This document shows positions 25,560-34,858 of a DNA stretch of 64,000 bases, piece after piece. Each line of letters begins with the position of its first letter. Positions within the stretch are counted from its first letter, which is position 1. Source of the stretch: Sulfurospirillum sp964466465. Lineage in GTDB: Bacteria; Campylobacterota; Campylobacteria; Campylobacterales; Sulfurospirillaceae. A program made the translations under genes and the position numbers. Below the pieces are notes generated by a model. That model was given only the letters and a program-made list of their open reading frames with translations. It did no database searches and was not told the DNA's origin. Location of the stretch: contig CAYXNJ010000008.1 in assembly GCA_964466465.1 (NCBI GenBank), positions 1-64,000 of the forward strand. Reading direction: 5' to 3'.

Positions 25560-26900
25560 TTAAAGCATCACAAGAGACATAACAAAAACAACAGCAATCG
25601 TGACAAGACCTTGCACTAAGGTTGCGGTTGTAAAGGCTTTGTAAGCAACAGGTACGTCCATTTGGCTGAAGCGTGAAACGACCCAGAAAAAGCTATCGTT
25701 CGCGTGACTGACTGTTAGTGCACCCGCACCAATTGCCATAACGGTTAAGACTTTACCCATTTCGCTATCGAGTCCTAAACTAGCAAGCAGTGGATACATA
25801 ATGGTTGAAGTAACCACGAGTGCCGTTGTTGAAGAGCCTTGCGCTGTTTTAAGGGCTGCTGCAATGATGAACGGTACAAAGATACCAAGGCTAAGTGTTT
25901 GAAGTGTCGCACCCAAATAATCACCAATGCCGCTGGCTTTAAGCACAGCACCTAAAGCTCCACCCGCACCTGTAATGATGAGAATCTCACCTGCATTTTT
26001 AACACCTTCTCCAACCCAGCCTGAGAGTGTTTCTTCATTCCATTTTGGAAGTAAAAGGCTTGCAAAGAAGACGCCCACAAAAAGGGCATTGGCAGGGTGA
26101 CCTAAGAAGACAAAAAACTTATAGATAAAGGTTTCACTAGAGTCTTTAAACGCAAGTTTTGCGATGCTCTCGATTGCCATTAAAAGAACTGGAATGAAAA
26201 TAGGTGCAAACGACTTGAAAGCACTTGGAAGCGTGCCATATTTTGCTTGCACTTCACTGTCTTTTTCTAAGTCAATATCAAGGTCTTCACCACTTTTATA
26301 CTGTGAACCTTTTTTCATCGCCCAAAAGTAACCTGCAAGCATGGTAAAAATAGCCACAAACAGACCCACAACAATGACAAGACCAAGATTGCCTACCATC
26401 AAATTACCTGCCGCTGCGATAGGACCTGGGGTTGGAGGAACAAGTGTGTGTGTTGCGTAAAGTCCAGTAGCAAGGGCAACACTCATCGCAACACCTGAGA
26501 CTTTAAGCTGTTTGACCATGGAGCGTTTGAGTGCGTTTAAGATGACAAAACCGCTGTCACAAAATACAGGAATAGAGACGATATAGCCGATGATGGACAT
26601 TGCAAGTACGGGGCGGTGTTTACCGACAACTTTAAGAACAACATTTGCCATTTTAACAGCAGCGCCGCTTTTTTCTAAGATAACACCGATGATGGTTCCA
26701 AGAACGATGACGATTCCGATGTACGCTAAGATGCTTCCAAAACCTGAAGTGATGGTTTTAGCGATGTCGGCGTACTTCATTCCGACACTAAATGCGATAC
26801 CATAGGCTGCAACAAGCAGGGCGATAAAAGGATGTAGTTTCCATTTGCTTGTCGAAAGCACGATAAAACCAATCGCTAAGAGCAAGATCACGATTAACAT
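25560..26900 (-). CDS. GntP-family permease
   Basis: 446-residue transporter with about 12 membrane helices. Family blocks include THTLVPPTPGPIAAAGNL, PVFCDSGFVIL, GGALGAVLKASGIGDYL and QGSSTTALVVTSTIMYPLL. GntP members carry gluconate and other hydroxy or keto acids with protons; no catabolic gene is adjacent, so the substrate cannot be assigned. AGAAGGAG precedes the ATG. Confidence 0.85.
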   Translation of the reverse strand: MLIVILLLAIGFIVLSTSKWKLHPFIALLVAAYGIAFSVGMKYADIAKTITSGFGSILAYIGIVIVLGTIIGVILEKSGAAVKMANVVLKVVGKHRPVLAMSIIGYIVSIPVFCDSGFVILNALKRSMVKQLKVSGVAMSVALATGLYATHTLVPPTPGPIAAAGNLMVGNLGLVIVVGLFVAIFTMLAGYFWAMKKGSQYKSGEDLDIDLEKDSEVQAKYGTLPSAFKSFAPIFIPVLLMAIESIAKLAFKDSSETFIYKFFVFLGHPANALFVGVFFASLLLPKWNEETLSGWVGEGVKNAGEILIITGAGGALGAVLKASGIGDYLGATLQTLSLGIFVPFIIAAALKTAQGSSTTALVVTSTIMYPLLASLGLDSEMGKVLTVMAIGAGALTVSHANDSFFWVVSRFSQMDVPVAYKAFTTATLVQGLVTIAVVFVMSLVML

Positions 26901-26948
26901 TTTGACTCCTTCTTTTAATTTAACTTAATATTTTAAATTAATTATGTA

Positions 26949-26954
26949 ATTATA
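26949..26954 (-). promoter_or_regulatory. -10 promoter element of the GntP gene
   Basis: TATAAT on the minus strand (ACTATAATTACA) about 50 nt upstream of the GntP start, in very AT-rich DNA. Confidence 0.55.
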
Positions 26955-26977
26955 GTCTAAAAGAAGTCATTTAAAGA

Positions 26978-27016
26978 TGAAAAAACGTAAAAATTAGAAT
27001 ATTTTACGTTTTTTCA
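26978..27016 (-). terminator. terminator after ycaO
   Basis: TGAAAAAACGTAAAA at 26978-26992 pairs over 15 bp with TTTTACGTTTTTTCA at 27002-27016. It stands just after the ycaO stop on the minus strand; the A/T-rich flanks would let it work in both directions. Confidence 0.8.
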
Positions 27017-27026
27017 AAGAGAGATT

Positions 27027-28649
27027 TTATGCGACGATATTTATTTTTTTCACTTCGAGTCTATCGTACATGTCTAGCATATTGACATAGTGTTGGTGTA
27101 GGCTAACATCGATGAGGTAGGCTTTACCATCTAAGATATTAAGGGCGTGTTTTACGTTTTCTTTTCCAAAAATGTCCCAAAGCGCACTTTCATATTCACT
27201 CCAGACAAGCTCTTGTTCTCTTAAGTGAATGATCTCGCATAGAAGCTTGCTTATAGGATTTTCACTAAACGCCAAAAGTGCAAGCGCTTCTTCATAATTT
27301 TCCAAAAGCAAGTGAACTTGCGCCTTAAGATCAATCATCTGAAAGTTTTGCGCAAAAATCACGCCGATGTATTTTTCCATATTGAGCGAATCTTCAAGTG
27401 GTTCGATGGTTTCAAGCAAGGCTTCGTGGTCTTCTTCTTTGAAGTTAAGCACAGCATGGCGTATAAATTTACCGCTGTTTCGGTTTTGATAGATCATATC
27501 TTCGATAGGGTACACCTCGGAGATGCTAGGGATGATCATCTGGCAAGAGTAAAAGTCTAAGTAGGTATATTCTCTTAGATAAATTTCTTTATCCATTAAT
27601 TTGACGATGTCGCACAAAAAGGCGTATTCGTCAGCACTTCCTTCACCATCGTAGCTCCAAGGTGCATACTCAAAACTTTTAGTGGCACTTAAAAAAGGAA
27701 AGCCCATTTTGCCGTTTGAGTCGATGAAGTGCGCTTCAAGATTGAAGCTATCACCTACGATGCTCATGTCAAATGTTGGCATCTCAAACGCGTCAAGGTT
27801 TTCAACGCCCCTGCCTTGCATCAGCTCACTCATGGTGCGCTCTAAAGAAACCTCTAAAATAGGGTGTGCGCCAAAGGAGACAAAGAGTGTGCCATTGCGT
27901 GGGTTAATGAGTGAGATAGCCGTGACAGGAAACTTTCCACCCAAAGAAGCATCGAGAATTTCAACGATGAAGCCCGCATTTCTAAGCTCCACAAGATCCG
28001 CATAAAGCTTTGGAAACGCTGCAATGATGGTTTCTGGGTACTTTGGAAGCGCGTAACCGTTTTTGATGATTTCCAATTTTGCATGGCGCTCGAAAATTTC
28101 GCTCAAAGCTTGTACTTTGGCTTCATCGGGAGTATTTCCGCTGGCGAGTCCGTTGCTCACGTAAAGATTGCTCAGAATGTTGAGAGGAATGTAAACTTCT
28201 TCTTTGCCAAAAAAGCTTTGAAAAGGAAGCGCTACGATCTTGTCCATATAGTCACTGTTAAAGTCCACCAAGTCCTCATAGCTCATGTCATTTGTTGGGT
28301 TATAGATGCTGTGCAAGGTGTCGTTCAGATACGCCCCACCAAACTCAAATACTTTTTGATCGGGGTAATATGCACGGTTTGGAAGATGAAAGTCGATGAA
28401 AAAGTTGTTGGTTTGAAGTCTTTCGATGTACTCACCCAGCGCACTGGCTTTAGAAGCAAGAGAGAGTGAGCCTTTACCATTGGAGTAGATGTGCTTGGGT
28501 GCTTCAGTTGATGCAAGGTTAACAGAGTAGCAGTTTTTTAGTGGATGTTTTTCGCTAGCGAACTTTAGTCCACAGCTAAGATCGCTTAAAATCGCTTGCA
28601 TCTTTAAAATAGAAGTTTCGAGTGACGCATTTTTGGAGAGGATGTTCAT
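27027..28649 (-). CDS. ycaO: YcaO-domain protein, probable RimO accessory factor
   Basis: 540 residues similar in length and layout to E. coli YcaO (about 586). The ATP-binding YcaO core spans about 40-370 (AHPILEVSLERTMSELMQGRG, SEIFERHAKLEI, ASALGEYIERLQ), followed by a TPR-like helical C-terminus. E. coli YcaO enhances RimO methylthiolation of S12, and rimO is present here at 5.5-6.8 kb. No azoline peptide precursor or dehydrogenase gene is adjacent, so a bacteriocin role is unlikely. ATG at 28649 is chosen; upstream codons of the open frame look non-coding. Confidence 0.82.
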   Translation of the reverse strand: MNILSKNASLETSILKMQAILSDLSCGLKFASEKHPLKNCYSVNLASTEAPKHIYSNGKGSLSLASKASALGEYIERLQTNNFFIDFHLPNRAYYPDQKVFEFGGAYLNDTLHSIYNPTNDMSYEDLVDFNSDYMDKIVALPFQSFFGKEEVYIPLNILSNLYVSNGLASGNTPDEAKVQALSEIFERHAKLEIIKNGYALPKYPETIIAAFPKLYADLVELRNAGFIVEILDASLGGKFPVTAISLINPRNGTLFVSFGAHPILEVSLERTMSELMQGRGVENLDAFEMPTFDMSIVGDSFNLEAHFIDSNGKMGFPFLSATKSFEYAPWSYDGEGSADEYAFLCDIVKLMDKEIYLREYTYLDFYSCQMIIPSISEVYPIEDMIYQNRNSGKFIRHAVLNFKEEDHEALLETIEPLEDSLNMEKYIGVIFAQNFQMIDLKAQVHLLLENYEEALALLAFSENPISKLLCEIIHLREQELVWSEYESALWDIFGKENVKHALNILDGKAYLIDVSLHQHYVNMLDMYDRLEVKKINIVA

Positions 28650-28877
28650 AGTGAGTAGTTCCTTTAGAATATATTTTAATTGTATCCATAATGTGCTGAG
28701 ATAATGGCAAGAAGCTTTCATGGACATTAGGTAGTATGAGTGCACCATGATGGAAGTGACCAAAGCAAGACCATCAAAATGTTAAAATGGTATATAACAT
28801 GTAAGTGCAATCTATAATTAAAACAATGTTTTAGAGTGTATTTTAGGCATGAAAATAAACTATAAAATTGAGAAACT

Positions 28878-30164
28878 ATGGCAGAAGTATTGAATGATGA
28901 TGTACAAGAGTATCTAAAATACAGTGATGTGGAAAAAGAAATAGACACTTTTTTGGAAAAAGTTGATTTTGAAGAGTACCTTGTACATGAAGATCTGTAC
29001 TATTTTGATGAAGAGGTGTTTGAAAATGTCATTGCTTCCTTGCGTAAATGTAAGTTGCCACTTTCATATGAGTCCTATAAAGATATTTTGCGAGAAAAAC
29101 TTCTTTTAACACTTGATTGTAATGCACAAGACCTTATTTTGGTTGTAGAAGGCATTGTGTATGTTAAAGGATATTTATCTATCCAACTCCCTGGAAATGG
29201 AGCTGAGCGAAGAGCGTGTGGTATTTCACCTGAGATTTTAGAAGAGTGTAAACAACGATATTTTCCAAATGAGCTTCATAAGGAAAAGATTTTTGGGATG
29301 TTGCCACACGTAGTTGAACAAACACTGAATTTTAGAAAAATTAGCCCTGTGAGGTTTCAAAAACTTTTTATACCAATGTTTGTCAATATGATCGAGATTA
29401 TTGTCATAGGCTATACCGAGCTTGACGATGCACAAAGTATTCGTGGGTTAAGTCTTTATATGCTGCGAGAAGTCTTTGATGACCTGATGCTTTTTATTGC
29501 GGAGAATTTATTGTTTCATTTCTCAAATTCAGACAGAAAAGCAGTTGATTTTCTAAGCTTTTTTAGTGTTCATGACAGCATTGATTCCCACGGAAACCGC
29601 CACAAAGCCAATCCTATTTTAGACGACAGTAATCATGCTTGGAATATTACAACGATACGCTCAACAATGATTCAGCATAAAAATGCAAAACAGGCTATTT
29701 ATGAGAAAAAAAATTCGATCATTGGGATTAAAAATAAATTAGAAGCATTTGCGCTTGATCAAAAACAGTTAATACAGCAAAATGTAATAGAAAAAGAAGA
29801 GTTGGCTGATGTGGAAGAGGCTATTCAATCCATTCACAAAACATTGCAAAAACTTGAAGAAACGGATGCTATTGATGTTAAGTTTAGTGAAGAAGGTGAA
29901 GAAAAAATATTTAATCGTAAATCATTAATAACACGTTTATTTAAGAAAGAAGATAAGCTCCTTGGTCAAAAAAATAAACTTCAGAAGTCACTTGAAAAAA
30001 TAGATTTGAGTCTTGCTAATAAGCAAAAAGAGATTGATTTTTGGACAAAAAAATATGCTGAAAGTGTAGAATTTTTAACAGCAGCAGAAGCAAAAGAGCA
30101 TCCTATCGATAAGCAATATGAACGGATTTTACGTGCACTTGCTAAAACGCTTGCAACCCGATAA
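28878..30164 (+). CDS. unknown acidic coiled-coil protein
   Basis: 428 residues, no signal peptide or clear membrane segment. The N-terminal 60 residues are strongly acidic, the middle (about 100-230) is globular, and about 265-400 is a long coiled coil rich in Lys, Glu and Gln. No family recognised. It stands alone between ycaO (divergent) and tmRNA (convergent). The 228-bp gap before it holds AT-rich promoter-like sequence only. Confidence 0.6.
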   Translation: MAEVLNDDVQEYLKYSDVEKEIDTFLEKVDFEEYLVHEDLYYFDEEVFENVIASLRKCKLPLSYESYKDILREKLLLTLDCNAQDLILVVEGIVYVKGYLSIQLPGNGAERRACGISPEILEECKQRYFPNELHKEKIFGMLPHVVEQTLNFRKISPVRFQKLFIPMFVNMIEIIVIGYTELDDAQSIRGLSLYMLREVFDDLMLFIAENLLFHFSNSDRKAVDFLSFFSVHDSIDSHGNRHKANPILDDSNHAWNITTIRSTMIQHKNAKQAIYEKKNSIIGIKNKLEAFALDQKQLIQQNVIEKEELADVEEAIQSIHKTLQKLEETDAIDVKFSEEGEEKIFNRKSLITRLFKKEDKLLGQKNKLQKSLEKIDLSLANKQKEIDFWTKKYAESVEFLTAAEAKEHPIDKQYERILRALAKTLATR

Positions 30165-30217
30165 AAATATGGAAATAACCCATAAGAGGGAATTTGAATT
30201 CTTTTGGAGAAAATGAA

Positions 30218-30595
30218 TGGTGGAGCTGTGGGGGATTGAACCCCAGTCCAAAAATAGCCACCTATGACGTCTACATGCTTAGATATTGTTGATAGTGTTT
30301 AATTTTGCTTCGTACAACAATCAGAAAACTACACAAAACGAGCCTTTAACTTCGCTGCACGTAAAGGCGTTCGTGCAGTATATCTACTATGCCTATGATA
30401 CTCTCTAAAGACTTCCTCAAGTAGCGTTGGAAGAGAGAGCAGTCCTAATTAATTTAAATTACGCTGCTAAAGCGTAAGCAGGACGATAGTTACTGTTGTT
30501 AGCAGTTATTGTTTGAAGGTTGTCTAACGGAAGACCCTCACTCCCGACATGCAGCCATAAGCTAAAACTACTCCTGTCGAAGCCATGTCAGCCCC
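30218..30595 (-). ncRNA. ssrA: transfer-messenger RNA (tmRNA)
   Basis: Rescues stalled ribosomes with SmpB. The 5' end GGGGCTGACATGGCTTCGAC and the 3' end GGTTCAATCCCCCACAGCTCC plus ACCA form the tRNA-like acceptor and T arm (GGGGCTG with CAGCTCC). The tag frame at 30462-30503 reads ANNSNYRPAYALAA followed by TAA at 30459-30461, close to the known Campylobacter (ANNVKFAPAYAKAA) tag. CCA is encoded. Confidence 0.95.
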
Positions 30596-30608
30596 ATTCA
30601 AGAAACGA

Positions 30609-30614
30609 ATTTTA
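30609..30614 (-). promoter_or_regulatory. -10 element of ssrA
   Basis: TAAAAT on the minus strand about 14 nt upstream of the tmRNA 5' end. Confidence 0.5.
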
Positions 30615-30637
30615 CCATAATAAATAGGAAATTTTGC

Positions 30638-30643
30638 TATAAT
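30638..30643 (+). promoter_or_regulatory. extended -10 of the lipoprotein gene
   Basis: TTTTGCTATAAT, an extended -10, lies about 30 nt upstream of the TTG start at 30669. Confidence 0.65.
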
Positions 30644-30668
30644 CCGCAAAAATGTATAAGGAATTGTT

Positions 30669-31172
30669 TTGAAAAGAATTTTATCGTATCTTGGTGTAGC
30701 TCTTTTGTTTTTATTGATGCAAGGATGTGCATCACGTACACCACCTGCTTCAACGGTGACAACCTTTGCCAATGATAAAGAAAATACCAATCCAAAACTC
30801 TCAAAGCTTGTTGGTAAAAACTATATCAAAGGTGTCGTTATCTCTTTGAAACAAGATGTGAACGCACAAGCATGGAATTATGAAATTGATGGTATTGAAA
30901 CAACCAATGGAAAATTGCCTTATGTTAACTTCAATCATAAAACCGTACTTGCTAATGAAGGTGACCTTGTGTATGCGTCATTTGATGGTATGAGAATGAC
31001 GGAGATGTTTGTGGTAAAAGCTGGATTTTACAAAGGTGGAAAAATAACAACACCAACGCCTCCTGTAGCACGAAAAAAGAGTTCTAGCCATACAGAAGCA
31101 AGTGCAGGAAAACGTGACAAGGCGCACCAAGTCATAGGTGTTCCTCAAGAAGAAAGCATTAAATTAAATTAG
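30669..31172 (+). CDS. lipoprotein of unknown function
   Basis: 167 residues with a type II signal peptide: KR, a hydrophobic core, then the lipobox LMQGC, so Cys20 would be lipidated. The mature part has a small beta-rich region and ends in a Pro/Ser/Lys-rich tail. The start is TTG with AAGGA 6 nt upstream. No domain recognised. Confidence 0.75.
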   Translation: MKRILSYLGVALLFLLMQGCASRTPPASTVTTFANDKENTNPKLSKLVGKNYIKGVVISLKQDVNAQAWNYEIDGIETTNGKLPYVNFNHKTVLANEGDLVYASFDGMRMTEMFVVKAGFYKGGKITTPTPPVARKKSSSHTEASAGKRDKAHQVIGVPQEESIKLN

Positions 31173-31255
31173 GTTTACTTTTGTTAACCGATCGTTTACT
31201 TTGAGTTTCTATACTTCTCTTAGCGAATTTCATATTTTCTTCTGAATATGGAGAC

Positions 31256-32854
31256 TCAAAGGGGCGATCCGCCAAGCGCCTCTTTGAAACCTTTTTCTAA
31301 CTCTATCGTAAAAATAGCTCCCCCATTTTCATTCTTTGCTTCAAGTTTTCCTCTCATACTTTTCTCTATAATGAGTTTTGCCATATAAAGGCCGATTCCC
31401 GTACCTTCGTTTTGTTCCTTGGTGCTGACATAAGGCTCAAAAATTCTTTCAAGAGGTTCTATTCTAATGCCACCACCATTGTCTTGGATGATGAGTCGAA
31501 CATTTGTTTCATCGCTCTCAAGACTAATGGTGATTTTTCCACCCTTTTTGCCAGAGGCAATAATGGCATCTTTGGCGTTGGAGAGAAGATTTAAAATGAC
31601 TTGCTCGTATTCACTCTTATAGCCGACGATATACTCATCATGTAAAATGTTAATTTCTATGGCAATATCTTGGTTGGTAATGGACATACCAATAATGCGC
31701 AACACTTCATCGATAGAGGTTTGAATACTAAAGGTTTTTTTGTCTTTGTTTGGCATAAAAAAGTTGCGAAAATCATCGATGGTATGAGACATGTATTCAA
31801 CGATGTTTTCAGCTTCAATACATTTGATTTCCATGGCGGATTTATCCAGTTTATCCATGTTGTATTTGAGTTTGAGTGTCATCAAGAGTGCAGAGAGCTG
31901 AGAAAGAGGCTGTCTCCATTGATGGGCAATGTTGCTGATCATCTCTCCAAGAGCGATAAATTTTGACTTTTGAATAAGAAGTTGTTCTTGATCTCGGTTT
32001 TTTTGAATCTCCTCGCTCACGCGGCTCTCTAGGGTACGGTTTAGATTTTCAAGTTCGAGTGTTTTTTGCTGAACTTGACGGTGGTAGTTATTTAAAAACC
32101 GTTCTATTTGTTTACCAAGCATGACAGCAAATGTGTTGGCGATGAATGCAAACAGTAAAAAGATGATAACAGCAGAAGTCACTTCTAGTTTCATCTTTTT
32201 TTTAAAATCAGCCTTTGCAACATCAATCTCTTTATCGATGTCATCGGTATAAGCACCCGCTGCAATGATGAGATTCCATTCTTTATAGAGTTTAAAGTAC
32301 GAAACTTTAGGTCGGATGATGTTGCTATCAGGCTTTTTATAGATGTAATCTACAAAGGAGTACCCTTTTTCATGAATATCTTGCAAAAAGATTTTACGAA
32401 ACGCTTTGCCATTTTCATCAGTATAGGCATCGGAGATATACTCACCTTCTAAATCAGGACGATTGGGGTTGATGAGCATTTTTGCAAATTTATCACCACC
32501 ACTCATCTTCTCAACTTCATAAACAAAGATGTAGTTGTGCTCTTGCCCACCATAACGAATGTGACGAATCCAGTCATACACTTCATGCTTGAGCGCTTCA
32601 ACCGCTTTAGCATCCGCTAAATTGGTTCTACTTTTTTTAAATTCGATAAATTCAATGATGGCATCGACTTCACGCTTAAGAACATTGCGTTTATTTTCAA
32701 CAAAGGTTTTTTTACTATCTTCGATTTGCGCTTGTAAAATTTCATACTGTTTGGTAATAAAAAAGTATCCGTTAAACAACATCAAAGAACTGATAATAAA
32801 GATAGTACTAAAGATAATGATATTGGAGATATTGCTCTCTTTTATAATTTTCAC
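31256..32854 (-). CDS. Cache-domain sensor histidine kinase
   Basis: 532 residues. Membrane helices at about 12-32 and 227-246 enclose a periplasmic single-Cache domain (IFVYEVE...MLINPNRPDLEG...GYSFVDYIYKKP...VSYFKLYKEWNLIIAAGAYTDDI). The coiled linker is followed by the phospho-acceptor H311 in AHQWRQPLSQL, the N-box NLLSNAKDAI and the G-box DNGGGI...GTGIGLYMAK. Divergent from the regulator gene at 32933, which is in turn upstream of dctPQM. Cache domains of this type often bind carboxylates, so it probably senses a TRAP substrate (inference). Confidence 0.9.
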   Translation of the reverse strand: MKIIKESNISNIIIFSTIFIISSLMLFNGYFFITKQYEILQAQIEDSKKTFVENKRNVLKREVDAIIEFIEFKKSRTNLADAKAVEALKHEVYDWIRHIRYGGQEHNYIFVYEVEKMSGGDKFAKMLINPNRPDLEGEYISDAYTDENGKAFRKIFLQDIHEKGYSFVDYIYKKPDSNIIRPKVSYFKLYKEWNLIIAAGAYTDDIDKEIDVAKADFKKKMKLEVTSAVIIFLLFAFIANTFAVMLGKQIERFLNNYHRQVQQKTLELENLNRTLESRVSEEIQKNRDQEQLLIQKSKFIALGEMISNIAHQWRQPLSQLSALLMTLKLKYNMDKLDKSAMEIKCIEAENIVEYMSHTIDDFRNFFMPNKDKKTFSIQTSIDEVLRIIGMSITNQDIAIEINILHDEYIVGYKSEYEQVILNLLSNAKDAIIASGKKGGKITISLESDETNVRLIIQDNGGGIRIEPLERIFEPYVSTKEQNEGTGIGLYMAKLIIEKSMRGKLEAKNENGGAIFTIELEKGFKEALGGSPL

Positions 32855-32932
32855 AAAAAATTCCTGCCTTGACTGCTATAATTAATGAAAAAGTATCATA
32901 ATGATTCTTTTAAGAAATGTAAAGGGTATAAA

Positions 32933-33607
32933 ATGGACGAAAAGATGCTAAAAAAACTTGCTCCTTATAGGGTTTTATATGCAGAAGATGATGCGGGGGT
33001 TAGAAAAAATGTCTATGAATTACTCTGTCTTCTCTTTAAAGAGGTGTATCTTGCAACCGATGGTGAAGAAGCGTATGAGCTTTTTATGAAACATAAACCA
33101 GACCTTATTATTACAGATATTAAAATGCCACAATTAAGCGGTATCGATTTGGCGAAAAAGATCCGTGAAAGTGACAACAAAGCTCATATTATCATCATTA
33201 CGGCCTATACTGAAGTTGATTTTATGTTGGAGGCGATTGAACTTTCTTTGCTTCGCTACATCGTAAAACCGATTACGGAGCCTAAGCTGTTTGATGCGCT
33301 GGAAAAATTTTTACAAGCAAAAGAGAAAGCACACCTGCAAGAGTTAGCGCCTGATTGGTACTATGACTCGATGCAAAAAATTATTACACATAACAGCGAA
33401 CTTTATGAACTCACAAAAAAAGAAGCCAAACTCATTGAGCTTCTCTTAGAAAAAGACTCCATTATTACCTATGAAGAGATAGAGCAAAATTTGTGGGAGA
33501 GTGAATACATGAGTCTGAATGCTTTACGTCTGATGATTAAGAACTTAAGAAAGAAGCTTCCAGAGGGTACTTTAAAGAATATACAAGGAATAGGTTACAA
33601 ATTGTAA
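32933..33607 (+). CDS. OmpR-type response regulator
   Basis: 224 residues. The receiver domain has acidic residues E18-D19-D20, phospho-acceptor D62 (LIITDIKMP), T90 and K112. A C-terminal winged helix follows (LTKKEAKLIELLLEKDS...LRLMIKNLRKKLPEGTLKNIQGIGYKL). ATG at 32933 has AAAGGG 6 nt upstream. Partner of the divergent Cache kinase and likely activator of dctPQM, whose promoter carries an 11-bp tandem repeat. Confidence 0.9.
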   Translation: MDEKMLKKLAPYRVLYAEDDAGVRKNVYELLCLLFKEVYLATDGEEAYELFMKHKPDLIITDIKMPQLSGIDLAKKIRESDNKAHIIIITAYTEVDFMLEAIELSLLRYIVKPITEPKLFDALEKFLQAKEKAHLQELAPDWYYDSMQKIITHNSELYELTKKEAKLIELLLEKDSIITYEEIEQNLWESEYMSLNALRLMIKNLRKKLPEGTLKNIQGIGYKL

Positions 33608-33706
33608 CATAAAAAAACAAGAAAAGTTTAATTTTAACTCAATTGGTTACTAAAAGAAACTTTTTATAACGTAATTTTCGCATAGTCGCACTTTCTGTTT
33701 TAAGAT

Positions 33707-33737
33707 ACATAACTTTGACATAACTTTCATCTATAAT
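33707..33737 (+). promoter_or_regulatory. dctP promoter with tandem 11-bp repeats
   Basis: ACATAACTTTG (33707-33717) and ACATAACTTTC (33718-33728) are adjacent direct repeats, one helical turn apart, ending 3 nt before the -10 TATAAT at 33732-33737. OmpR-family regulators bind such repeats, so this is the probable operator of the adjacent two-component system. Confidence 0.6.
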
Positions 33738-33770
33738 CGATAGTGAAAATACTATGAATAAGGAGTCAAT

Positions 33771-34760
33771 ATGACTAAGTTTCTTAAAATTATGGCGGCG
33801 GCAACGCTTCTTGTATCATCTGCAATTGCCGCAGAATATACCATCAAAGTCACACACGTTGTAAGCCCTAACACACCAAAAGGTATGGGTGCTGACTTCT
33901 TTGCAAAAAGAGTGGGTGAGCTCACCAATGGCAAAGTAGAAGTGGTTGTTTTCCCAAACTCTCAGTTATACGGTGATGGTGAGGAAATGAAAGCGCTTAA
34001 ACTTGGAAACGCACACATCGCGATGCCAAGTTTCTCAAAATTTACCAGTATTGTCCCAGAGATGCAATTGTTTGACCTTCCATTCATCTTTAGAGACAAA
34101 GACCATCTTTACAAAGTCTTAGATGGTGAAGTTGGTAAAATCCTTAAAGATAAAGTTACTGCAAAAGGTTTCGTAGCGCTTGATTACTGGGATGCAGGCT
34201 TTAAACACCTCTCTTCTAACAAAAAAGCCATTTTGACTCCTAAAGATGCGGAAGGTCAGAAATTCCGTATTATGAGTTCACACGTTTTGGAAGCGCAATT
34301 TAAGGCAATCGGTGCAAACCCTCAAGTATTGCCATTCTCAGAGGTCTATTCAGCCCTTCAACAAGGTGTTGTGGATGGTGCAGAAAACCCACTTTCAAAC
34401 TTCTATACCAAAAAGTTTAACGAAGTTCAAACAGACTTAACCCTCTCAGACCACGGTTACCTTGGTTACTTGGTTATTATGAGCGAGAGCTTCTGGAAAA
34501 AATTCCCAGCAGATTTAAAACCAATGGTACTTCAAGCGATGAAAGAAGCTACCGAGTATGAGAGAAAATTAGCAGCGCAAGATGATGAAGAGATGCTTAC
34601 AAAACTAAAAGAGTATGCAAAAACATCTGGCAATCTTAAAATCCATACACTAACAGCTGAGCAAAAAGCTGCATGGCAAAAAGCGATGGAAGCGATTTAT
34701 CCACAGTTCTACAGCGTAATCGGCGAAGATCTTATCAAAAAAGTTCAAGCAGTTAAATAG
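33771..34760 (+). CDS. dctP: TRAP transporter substrate-binding protein DctP
   Basis: 329-residue periplasmic binding protein. Signal peptide at about 1-20 (AATLLVSSAIAA). The DctP family is shown by FPNSQLYGDGEEMKAL, GFKHLSSNKKAI, GQKFRIMSSHVLEAQFKAIGANPQ with the carboxylate-binding Arg, and QQGVVDGAENPLSN. C4-dicarboxylates are the usual ligand. First gene of dctPQM; a strong hairpin follows it. Confidence 0.92.
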   Translation: MTKFLKIMAAATLLVSSAIAAEYTIKVTHVVSPNTPKGMGADFFAKRVGELTNGKVEVVVFPNSQLYGDGEEMKALKLGNAHIAMPSFSKFTSIVPEMQLFDLPFIFRDKDHLYKVLDGEVGKILKDKVTAKGFVALDYWDAGFKHLSSNKKAILTPKDAEGQKFRIMSSHVLEAQFKAIGANPQVLPFSEVYSALQQGVVDGAENPLSNFYTKKFNEVQTDLTLSDHGYLGYLVIMSESFWKKFPADLKPMVLQAMKEATEYERKLAAQDDEEMLTKLKEYAKTSGNLKIHTLTAEQKAAWQKAMEAIYPQFYSVIGEDLIKKVQAVK

Positions 34761-34766
34761 TCCATA

Positions 34767-34798
34767 ATAAGGGCATCTTGAAATAGGTGCCCTTATTG
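34767..34798 (+). terminator. intercistronic hairpin dctP-dctQ
   Basis: AATAAGGGCATCT pairs with AGGTGCCCTTATT over 13 bp (one wobble). There is no strong T-run, so it probably stabilises or partly attenuates the mRNA, giving more binding protein than permease. Confidence 0.7.
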
Positions 34799-34858
34799 CA
34801 TGGTTCGTTTTGAGAGTTTTAGAAATGCTCTCATAAAGTTTTGATTAAAAGAGAAGAG

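Noticed and set aside
33715..33737. TTGACA and TATAAT before dctP as a standard -35/-10 pair
   Set aside because: Spacing is only 11 nt; the TTGACA arises from the tandem repeats. Only the -10 is kept.
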